Shown here: piece after piece, positions 57,806 through 64,000 of the stretch
Layout: each line of letters begins with the position of its first letter
Numbering within the stretch: the first letter of the stretch is position 1
Assembly (NCBI RefSeq): GCF_011290505.1
Contig: NZ_JAANPV010000002.1
Coordinates: 1-64,000 of the forward strand
Origin: Paenalcaligenes suwonensis
GTDB taxonomy: Bacteria; Pseudomonadota; Gammaproteobacteria; Burkholderiales; Burkholderiaceae_B
Reading direction: 5' to 3'
DNA length: 64,000 nt
Notes under the pieces: generated by a model
Seen by the model: the letters and a program-made list of their open reading frames with translations, nothing else
Told to the model about the DNA's origin: nothing
The model's database searches: none
Position numbers and translations under genes: made by a program

Positions 57806-58870
57806 TTACTGTACCTGTTGGGACAGTGCACCCGAAGCATAGCGTCGGGCGATTTCATCCAAGGCTATAGGTTTGATTTTGGATGCATTACCTGCGGTAC
57901 CAAACTGCTCGTAACGCGCTACACAAATTGCTTTGGCAGCAGCACGAGCTGGCTTCAGGTATTCACGTGGATCAAACTTGTCTGGGTTCGTAAACAAGAA
58001 ACGACGGATCGCAGCAGTCATCGCCAAACGGATGTCAGTATCGATGTTCACTTTGCGTACACCGTATTTGATGGCTTCTTGAATTTCTGCCACGGGCACG
58101 CCGTAGGTTTCTTTCATGTCACCACCGAATTCACGGATTTCAGCCAGCAGCTCTTGTGGCACGCTGGAACTACCGTGCATCACCAAGTGAGTGTTAGGCA
58201 GGCGTGCGTGAATTTCTTTTACGCGCTGAATAGACAAGATATCGCCTGTGGGTTCACGAGTGAACTTGTATGCACCGTGACTAGTACCAATAGCAATCGC
58301 TAACGCATCCAGTTGTGTGCGACGTACGAAGTCTGCCGCTTGCTCTGGGCTAGTCAGCAATTCGTCTAGTGTTAGAACGCCATCAAAACCGTGGCCGTCT
58401 TCTTTGTCGCCTTGCATGGTTTCCAATGAACCCAAGCAACCCAACTCACCTTCAACGGTAACACCCAGTTTGTGGGCCATTTCTACGACGCGACGAGTAA
58501 CGTCTACGTTGTACTCGTAATCGGCAACGGTTTTACCGTCTTCTTCCAGTGAGCCATCCATCATCACGCTGCTGAAGCCCATCTCGATGGCGCCTTTACA
58601 TACAGCGGGGGATTGGCCGTGATCCTGGTGCATTACCACAGGAATATGCGGGTAGCTTTCAACGGCGGAACGAATCAAACCTTGCAGGAATTTTTCGCCT
58701 GCGTATTTGCGGGCGCCTGCCGAAGCTTGCATGATAACGGGGCTATCAGTCTCAGCTGCCGCTTCCATGATTGCCTGGACCTGCTCCAGATTGTTCACGT
58801 TAAATGCGGGAATGCCGTAGCCATTTTCAGCCGCATGATCCAACAGCTGACGCATGGAAACCAAGGCCAT
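57806..58870 (-). CDS. fba: Fructose-bisphosphate aldolase class II
   Basis: A 354-residue metal-dependent aldolase of the Calvin-cycle/CbbA-type subfamily (type B class II). Zinc ligands and motifs: H-Q-D-H-G (about residues 80-84), the G-E-L-G-C-L-G-S-L loop, G-T-S-H-G-A-Y-K and H-G-S-S-S-V-P-Q. It cleaves fructose 1,6-bisphosphate and may act on sedoheptulose bisphosphate. AGGAGATC lies 5 bases before the ATG. Between it and pgk are mog and an epimerase gene, where I would expect pyk in relatives. Confidence 0.95.
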   Translation of the reverse strand: MALVSMRQLLDHAAENGYGIPAFNVNNLEQVQAIMEAAAETDSPVIMQASAGARKYAGEKFLQGLIRSAVESYPHIPVVMHQDHGQSPAVCKGAIEMGFSSVMMDGSLEEDGKTVADYEYNVDVTRRVVEMAHKLGVTVEGELGCLGSLETMQGDKEDGHGFDGVLTLDELLTSPEQAADFVRRTQLDALAIAIGTSHGAYKFTREPTGDILSIQRVKEIHARLPNTHLVMHGSSSVPQELLAEIREFGGDMKETYGVPVAEIQEAIKYGVRKVNIDTDIRLAMTAAIRRFLFTNPDKFDPREYLKPARAAAKAICVARYEQFGTAGNASKIKPIALDEIARRYASGALSQQVQ

Positions 58871-58905
58871 GAAGATCTCCTGAGTACTTGAATAAAATAA
58901 CTAAA

Positions 58906-58927
58906 TCACCCGTAATTTTACGGGTGA
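58906..58927 (-). terminator. Terminator of mog
   Basis: TCACCCGTA (58906-58914) pairs perfectly with TACGGGTGA (58919-58927) around ATTT. On the minus strand it is followed by TTTAGTTATTTT. It lies 27 bases after the mog stop and upstream of fba. Confidence 0.75.
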
Positions 58928-58953
58928 AAACGAATTCTTGCTTGTTTTGCGTA

Positions 58954-59574
58954 TTATTGTTTGGGCCTACGAGCCGATTTTGGGCGAAATGCCGACACTA
59001 TGTGCTCATGCGTTTCCACATATGGCCCACCAATCAGATCAATACAGTAAGGCACGGCCGCAAAAATACCGGGCACCACTATTTTACCTTGATCATCGCG
59101 CAACCCCTCTAAGGTTTCACGTATAGCTTTAGGCTGACCCGGCAAATTTAAAATCAGCGCGGCATGATCCGCAGTTTCGCGTAACACCCCCACTTGCCTA
59201 GACAAAATAGCCGTAGGTACAAAACGCAGACTAATCTGGCGCATTTGCTCGCCGAAACCTGGCATTTCGCGGGTTGCTACGGCCAAGGTTGCCTCGGGAG
59301 TAACATCGCGTCGCGCAGGGCCTGTGCCCCCTGTGGTCAATACCAAATCACAGCCTAACTCGTCTACCAGCTCTGTTAACGTCGCCGAGATCGTGTCGGC
59401 ATCATCAGGCACCAAACGTGATACGCACTGTGCAGGTTGTACCAACGCGCTATCTAGCCAAGCTAGCAATGCAGGAATGCCCTCATCTTGATATTGCCCA
59501 CCCGAGGCTCTATCAGAAACCGATACTACTCCTACGAGTAACTCATCTGGATGTGTACGCTGTAATTTTTTCAC
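58954..59574 (-). CDS. mog: Molybdopterin adenylyltransferase (Mog/MoaB family)
   Basis: A 206-residue enzyme of molybdenum cofactor synthesis that adenylates molybdopterin before metal insertion. Motifs: V-G-V-V-S-V-S-D-R-A-S-G-G (about residues 12-24), the T-T-G-G-T-G-P-A-R-R-D-V-T-P-E-A signature (about 80-95), L-P-G-Q-P-K-A-I (about 145-152). A GTG start at 59574 with GAGGGA 5 bases upstream is preferred. It is divergent from the epimerase gene over 97 bases. The CinA-like protein at 2.5 kb shares this fold. Confidence 0.9.
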   Translation of the reverse strand: MKKLQRTHPDELLVGVVSVSDRASGGQYQDEGIPALLAWLDSALVQPAQCVSRLVPDDADTISATLTELVDELGCDLVLTTGGTGPARRDVTPEATLAVATREMPGFGEQMRQISLRFVPTAILSRQVGVLRETADHAALILNLPGQPKAIRETLEGLRDDQGKIVVPGIFAAVPYCIDLIGGPYVETHEHIVSAFRPKSARRPKQ

Positions 59575-59671
59575 AAGTCCCTCACAGTACAATGGAACAA
59601 ACCATTCACTATGCCTAAAAACCAGCCTCAGTGCAAACGCATAGCCCACACTATTGCTAGGAGCTTTTGTT

Positions 59672-60511
59672 ATGCCTACCCCATCACTCTCAGGGATTTT
59701 ATACGCGGGTGCCGGAGACATCGCCAAACGCTGCTATCAGCACTTACACCCACTCGCTATCCCGCAATGGGCATTACGCCGCTCCCCTACTCCTAACGAC
59801 AACGGCATTCCAGCGATACACGCCGACCTCACCCAAGCCAGCAGCCTACAAAACCTGCCTACAGTGAGTCATGTGCTATACACCGCCACACCTAGCGAGC
59901 GCTCTACCGCAGGCTATGCGGCCATCTACGAAACAGGCCTAAACAATCTACTCAATGCGTTAGATCTAGACGCCCTGCAACGCTTTGTATTTGTATCATC
60001 CACCGCCGTCTATAGTGCCAGCGAGGCATGGCTAGACGAAAGCAGCCCCACTCATCCAGCCCAGTTTAATGGCCAAGCCCTGCTAGATGCTGAAACGCGT
60101 TTACGCGAACGCCTAGGCGACAAACTCGTCATCGTGCGCTTCAGCGGTATTTATGGGCCTGAACGCCTGCAGTGGCTACAACGCTTGCGTAAACCAGGTT
60201 GGGTGGTACCTGCATCGGCCGGTAATTGGGCCAACCGCATACATATTGACGATGTAGTACAAGCCTGCTGCGCGCTACTGCAACATCCAGAGGCACACGG
60301 CATCTATGTAGGCACCGACGACACGCCATTAGAACAAATTGAGCTATACACCCAGCTAGCAGAGTTTCTAGGCATCGCCCCACCGCTACGTGATGACAAA
60401 GCCCCGGCTCAAGGGAAACGGCTGCAGAATCAGCGCCTCAAACAACTAGGCTGGACACCAAAATGGCCTAACACCCTAGCAGGATATCAGGCCATTTTGC
60501 GTGCTTTATAA
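59672..60511 (+). CDS. NAD-dependent epimerase/dehydratase family protein
   Basis: A 279-residue extended-SDR-like Rossmann protein (YeeZ-like). The N-terminal motif A-G-A-G-D-I-A (about residues 13-19) binds a dinucleotide; V-S-S-T-A-V-Y-S (about 109-116) and the later G-I-Y-G-P-E-R sequence are typical. The canonical Y-x-x-x-K catalytic pair is not evident: after A-V-Y comes S-A-S-E, then F-N-G-Q-A-L rather than Y-x-x-x-K. ATG 59672 follows AGGAG at 8 bases. Product unknown; it is plus-strand and convergent with pgk over 16 bases. Confidence 0.85.
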   Translation: MPTPSLSGILYAGAGDIAKRCYQHLHPLAIPQWALRRSPTPNDNGIPAIHADLTQASSLQNLPTVSHVLYTATPSERSTAGYAAIYETGLNNLLNALDLDALQRFVFVSSTAVYSASEAWLDESSPTHPAQFNGQALLDAETRLRERLGDKLVIVRFSGIYGPERLQWLQRLRKPGWVVPASAGNWANRIHIDDVVQACCALLQHPEAHGIYVGTDDTPLEQIELYTQLAEFLGIAPPLRDDKAPAQGKRLQNQRLKQLGWTPKWPNTLAGYQAILRAL

Positions 60512-60527
60512 CGCCCTATATAGGGAA

Positions 60528-61724
60528 TTACTCTGCGGCGCGTTCCTGCAGTACGGCGACTGCTGGCAGGCTTTTACCTTCCAAGAACTCCAGGAATGCC
60601 CCACCACCCGTAGAGATATAGCCAATTTTATCGGCCACATCAAACGCGGCAATCGCGGCCAAGGTGTCACCACCGCCAGCGATAGAGAAAGCATCTGAGT
60701 CAGCAATAGCTTGTGCCAACACGCGTGTACCGCCTGCAAAATTGGGGAACTCAAACACGCCCACTGGGCCGTTCCACACAATCGTACCGGCTTTACGCAA
60801 AATACCTGCCAACTGCTGGGCGGTTTCTGGACCAATATCCAAAATCAGATCGTCTTCTTCTACGTCTGTAGCCGCTTTTACGGTAGGTTCTGCATCGGTA
60901 GCAAAGCTTTTAGCACATACCACATCCACTGGAATAGGCACTTCTGCACCACGCTCTTTCATCAGCGCAATCACTTGGCGTGCTTCTTCTAGCTGGCCTT
61001 CTTCTACCAATGACTTACCTACTTTCAAGCCTTTTGCCAGCATGAAAGTGTTAGCAATACCACCGCCCACAATCAGTTGATCCACTTTACCGGCCAATGC
61101 CAACAAAATAGACAACTTGGTAGACACTTTGGCACCACCCACAATCGCCACTAAAGGACGAGCAGGATCAGTCAAGGTACGGCTCAATGCATTGAGTTCC
61201 GCTTCTAGCAATGGACCTGCACAAGCAATAGGTGCGTAACGAGCTACACCTTCAGTAGAGGCTTGTGCGCGATGCGCTGCGCCAAAGGCGTCATTCACGT
61301 AGATGTCACACAAGGCCGCCATTTTACGTGCCAAGGTTTCATCGTTCGCTTTTTCGCCCACATTGCAACGGCAGTTTTCCAACAGCACGATTTGACCAGG
61401 AGCAATATCTACCCCTTCAATCCAATCGCGTTGCAGAGGTACCGAAATACCCAGCAATTCGCTTACGCGTTCAGCAATAGGAGTCAGCGTATCGCGAGGC
61501 ATGATTTCGCCCTCTTTGGGTCTGCCCAAATGGCTCATTACCATCACGGCAGCGCCCGCATCCAGAGCCATACGAATGGCTTCCAAGGACGCACGAATAC
61601 GTGTGTCTTCTGTAATAGCGCCGCCCGCCATAGGCACGTTCATATCGGAACGAATCAGCACGCGCTTGCCAGCAACTTGACCGTCGGCGATCAGCTGGCT
61701 CAAAGTTTTAATCGTAGTAATCAT
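60528..61724 (-). CDS. pgk: Phosphoglycerate kinase
   Basis: A 398-residue glycolytic/gluconeogenic and Calvin-cycle enzyme transferring phosphate between 1,3-bisphosphoglycerate and ADP. Motifs: R-S-D-M-N-V-P (about residues 25-31), M-S-H-L-G-R-P-K, the G-G-A-K-V-S-T-K segment, D-I-G-P-E-T and the C-terminal [14 protein letters not shown]. It follows gap across 60 bases with a GC-rich hairpin between. Convergent with the epimerase gene. Confidence 0.97.
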   Translation of the reverse strand: MITTIKTLSQLIADGQVAGKRVLIRSDMNVPMAGGAITEDTRIRASLEAIRMALDAGAAVMVMSHLGRPKEGEIMPRDTLTPIAERVSELLGISVPLQRDWIEGVDIAPGQIVLLENCRCNVGEKANDETLARKMAALCDIYVNDAFGAAHRAQASTEGVARYAPIACAGPLLEAELNALSRTLTDPARPLVAIVGGAKVSTKLSILLALAGKVDQLIVGGGIANTFMLAKGLKVGKSLVEEGQLEEARQVIALMKERGAEVPIPVDVVCAKSFATDAEPTVKAATDVEEDDLILDIGPETAQQLAGILRKAGTIVWNGPVGVFEFPNFAGGTRVLAQAIADSDAFSIAGGGDTLAAIAAFDVADKIGYISTGGGAFLEFLEGKSLPAVAVLQERAAE

Positions 61725-61747
61725 GATTGCTTTATCCTAGGCACGAC

Positions 61748-61773
61748 AAAGGCGGGGAACCCCCGCCTTTTTG
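61748..61773. terminator. GC-rich hairpin between gap and pgk
   Basis: AAAGGCGGGG (61748-61757) pairs with CCCCGCCTTT (61761-61770) around AAC. A T run exists only on the plus strand, so for the minus-strand gap-pgk transcript it is at most a weak terminator. It may stabilise or attenuate the message, lowering pgk relative to gap. Confidence 0.6.
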
Positions 61774-61784
61774 AGCCGCTGTAT

Positions 61785-62801
61785 TTATTTTGCGGTCATC
61801 ATCGCATGAGCCGTATCCAGCATACGCACGGAGAAAGCCCATTCGTTGTCGTACCATGCAGCCACTTTAACCAAGTTGCCACCGGATACTTTGGTCAACA
61901 TGGAATCCACAGTGCTAGACGCTGTACTGTGGTTGTAATCCATGGACACCAGAGGTTCGTCGCTGTAATCCAGCACACCTTTCAATGCGCCTTGAGAGGC
62001 TTTTTTCAGAATGCTGTTTACTTCTTCTACGCTAGTAGGACGAGCTGCTACAAATGTCAGGTCTACCATAGACACGTTGATGGTAGGTACGCGTACAGCG
62101 TAGCCATCCAACTTGCCGTTCAACTCAGGCAACACCAAACCTACTGCTGCCGCTGCACCAGTTTTGGTTGGGATCATGCTCATGGTTGCTGCACGTGCAC
62201 GACGCAAGTCTTTGTGAGCAACGTCGATCAGCACTTGGTCGTTAGTGAAGGCGTGAATAGTGGTCATCAAACCATTCACAATCCCCAACTCTTGGTTCAA
62301 AGGCTGTGCCAATGGTGCCAAGCAGTTAGTTGTACAAGAAGCGTTAGACACCACCGTGTCAGTTGCTTTCAGTACGTTGTGGTTCACACCGTACACAATC
62401 GTTGCGTCTACATCTTTGCCGCCTGGTGCAGAAATCAACACTTTCTTAGCACCAGCTTGCAAGTGTGCGCTAGCAGCTTCTTTGGTGGTAAAGCGGCCTG
62501 TGCAGTCCATGACCACGTCTACATTCAATTCGCCCCAAGGCAATTTAGTAGGATCACGCTCAGACAACAAACGAATACGATCACCATTGATGATCAAGTA
62601 CTCTTTACCTTCCAACTCTACATCGGCGTTGAAACGGCCATGTACTGTATCGAAGCGAGTCAGGTGTCTAGCCACTTCGTCTTGGCCAGGAGCATTGATC
62701 GCCACGATCTCAATACCGTGTTTTTTACCGTACTCGTAATGAGCGCGCAGTGTCATGCGTCCAATACGACCATAACCATTGATAGCGACGCGAATCGTCA
62801 T
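61785..62801 (-). CDS. gap: Glyceraldehyde-3-phosphate dehydrogenase
   Basis: A 338-residue type I GAPDH. It opens [11 protein letters not shown] (NAD-binding) and has the active site [12 protein letters not shown] (Cys about 158). The His is in the later N-x-x-x-x-D-V-A-H region (D-V-A-H-K-D). Length is normal. Its start is 15 bases from the tkt stop, so it is in the same operon; pgk follows downstream. Codon use is strongly biased to highly expressed codons. Confidence 0.97.
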   Translation of the reverse strand: MTIRVAINGYGRIGRMTLRAHYEYGKKHGIEIVAINAPGQDEVARHLTRFDTVHGRFNADVELEGKEYLIINGDRIRLLSERDPTKLPWGELNVDVVMDCTGRFTTKEAASAHLQAGAKKVLISAPGGKDVDATIVYGVNHNVLKATDTVVSNASCTTNCLAPLAQPLNQELGIVNGLMTTIHAFTNDQVLIDVAHKDLRRARAATMSMIPTKTGAAAAVGLVLPELNGKLDGYAVRVPTINVSMVDLTFVAARPTSVEEVNSILKKASQGALKGVLDYSDEPLVSMDYNHSTASSTVDSMLTKVSGGNLVKVAAWYDNEWAFSVRMLDTAHAMMTAK

Positions 62802-62816
62802 CTTGGATCTCCTAAT

Positions 62817-64000
62817 TTACAAAATCTTTTCTACAGCAGCGACCAGCTTCGCAGCGGTCAGCCCAAAGTGCTCGAACAGTACATCAGCCGGCGCAGACGC
62901 ACCGTAGCTGTCTATACCTAGAACGGCACCATCTAGGCCTACATATTTGTGCCACAAGCCTGTGGAGCCAGCCTCGATTGCCACACGTGGCAAACCAGCA
63001 GGCAACACCTCGTCGCGCCATGCTTTGTCTTGGGCATCAAAAATATTGGTGCAAGGCATGGATACCACGCGCACAGCAATACCTTTGTTCGCCAATTCCG
63101 CTTGAGCAGCTAATGCCAGCTCTACTTCGGAGCCTGTTGCCATAATGATGGCACGTGCATTATCAGCGTCACGCAATACATAACCACCACGCGCAATCGC
63201 CGCAACAGTTTTGCTATCACGTTCAATGAATGGCAGGTTTTGACGCGACAACAGCAATGCACTTGGGCCACCGTCTTTTACATTCAGACCAACGCTAGCG
63301 GGGCGACGTACGGACTCAATCCATGCCACTGCTGTTTCAGTGGTGTCGCAAGGACGCCATACATGCAGGTTAGGAATCAAACGCAGGCTGGAAGCGTGCT
63401 CAATAGATTGGTGTGTAGGGCCGTCTTCACCCAAACCAATAGAGTCGTGGGTAAACACGTGTACTACGCGCTGCTTCATCAGTGCAGCCATGCGAATGGC
63501 GTTACGAGAATAGTCAGAGAACGTCAGGAAGGTACCGCCAAATGGCAAGTAACCACCGTGCAAGGCCATACCGTTCATCACGGCAGCCATACCGAACTCA
63601 CGCACACCGTAGTTGATGTGACGACCAAACTGCACACCATCGTCTGTTGCACGTACAGCAACAACGCCAGGCCAGTTAGTCAGGTTAGAGCCAGTCAAGT
63701 CAGCTGAACCGCCCAACATTTCAGGCAAACCATCTACCAAGCCTTCAATAGCCAACTGGGACGCTTTGCGTGTTGCTACTGTTTGTGCAGCAGCTTGGGT
63801 TTTATTCAGCAACTCTTGTGCCAACTCGTCGAAGTTAGCGGGCAATTCGCTACGCAAACGACGGGCCAACTCTGTAGCCAATTCAGGATATTCAGCTTGG
63901 TAAGCTGCAAAGCGCTGTTCCCACTCGGCTTGCGCTGCAGCACCTTTGCTACGGCCATCCCAGTATTCGTATACATCGGCGGGAATTTCAAAGGCTGCAT
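62817..64000 (-). CDS. tkt: Transketolase, partial at right window edge
   Basis: The C-terminal 394 residues or so of a transketolase; the N-terminal TPP half lies beyond the window. The readable start F-E-I-P-A-D-V-Y-E-Y-W-D (near 63990) and the central part (S-A-D-L-T-G-S-N-L-T, then Y-G-V-R-E-F-G-M-A, H-D-S-I-G-L-G-E-D-G-P-T-H-Q-S) are typical of the PP and C-terminal domains. An apparent ATG at 63881 is internal, not the start. It exchanges two-carbon units in the pentose phosphate and Calvin pathways. The order tkt-gap-pgk is conserved in Betaproteobacteria. Confidence 0.95.
   Translation of the reverse strand, partial: AAFEIPADVYEYWDGRSKGAAAQAEWEQRFAAYQAEYPELATELARRLRSELPANFDELAQELLNKTQAAAQTVATRKASQLAIEGLVDGLPEMLGGSADLTGSNLTNWPGVVAVRATDDGVQFGRHINYGVREFGMAAVMNGMALHGGYLPFGGTFLTFSDYSRNAIRMAALMKQRVVHVFTHDSIGLGEDGPTHQSIEHASSLRLIPNLHVWRPCDTTETAVAWIESVRRPASVGLNVKDGGPSALLLSRQNLPFIERDSKTVAAIARGGYVLRDADNARAIIMATGSEVELALAAQAELANKGIAVRVVSMPCTNIFDAQDKAWRDEVLPAGLPRVAIEAGSTGLWHKYVGLDGAVLGIDSYGASAPADVLFEHFGLTAAKLVAAVEKIL

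Noticed and set aside
61263-62921. A 552-codon plus-strand frame across pgk, gap and tkt
   Set aside because: It runs antisense to three certain genes with motifs and has unusual composition (very rich in Cys, His, Gln), as expected for a shadow frame of biased codons.
63806-64000. A 64-codon minus-strand frame at the right edge
   Set aside because: Out of frame with transketolase, whose reading continues to the window end with family-like sequence.

Overview
The window looks like a chromosomal segment of a betaproteobacterium of the order Burkholderiales, most likely family Alcaligenaceae. Reasons: gene order (dusB-fis-purH-ruvC-ruvA; tkt-gap-pgk ... fba-purC-purE-purK-sua5; minC-minD-minE), a PHA phasin, a double-length UvrA and roughly 50% GC with even codon use. 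No species can be named from sequence alone. I recognise no rRNA, tRNA, CRISPR array, prophage or insertion sequence; almost everything is core genome.

Layout. 1-7.1 kb: C-rich tandem repeat at the edge, TetR regulator, phasin, IclR regulator, CinA-like protein, EI24 membrane protein, thioredoxin-like protein, RhlE-type RNA helicase, AzlCD exporter. 7.3-11.4 kb: small zinc-finger protein, YheT-type hydrolase, BepA-type metalloprotease, CtaG-like assembly protein, small conserved-looking protein. 11.4-11.8 kb: non-coding stretch rich in hairpins. 11.8-21.0 kb: ubiH, dusB-fis, purH, ruvC-ruvA, a PLP dehydratase on the other strand, ruvB with a LexA-like box, recQ. 21.1-25.3 kb: an operon of a very divergent cytochrome bd-like pair and a ClC chloride channel. 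25.4-29.3 kb: glnS and minCDE with strong terminators. 29.3-33.8 kb: OsmB-like lipoprotein, isochorismatase-family hydrolase, ettA, hypothetical protein, glycosyltransferase and a 42-residue basic protein. 33.9-45.0 kb: double-length uvrA, pabB and a pabC-like gene, tcdA, chaC, pdxH, flavin reductase, purU. 45.4-50.4 kb: LysR regulator, a TPP enzyme with glutaryl-CoA dehydrogenase, an FMN riboswitch and ribB. 50.4-54.1 kb: TetR regulator, frameshifted MFS transporter, siderophore-interacting protein, hydrolase. 54.1-64.0 kb: sua5, purK, purE, purC, fba, mog, epimerase, pgk, gap and a partial tkt, nearly all on the minus strand.

The functional themes are DNA repair and recombination (ruvABC, recQ, uvrA), purine and folate metabolism (purH, purC, purE, purK, purU, pabB/pabC), central carbon metabolism (tkt, gap, pgk, fba), cell division placement (minCDE) and cofactors (ribB, pdxH, mog).

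The most unusual item is the bd-like pair at 22920-25303. Its subunit I aligns along its length with CydA, but every residue I know as a heme ligand or key quinol-site residue is replaced. It is followed 2 bases later by the ClC gene. Other points of interest are the four-ABC UvrA, a 42-residue gene with its own ribosome binding site and terminator, a 7-G frameshift in an MFS gene, and a palindrome shared by the phasin and LysR/gcdH promoters.
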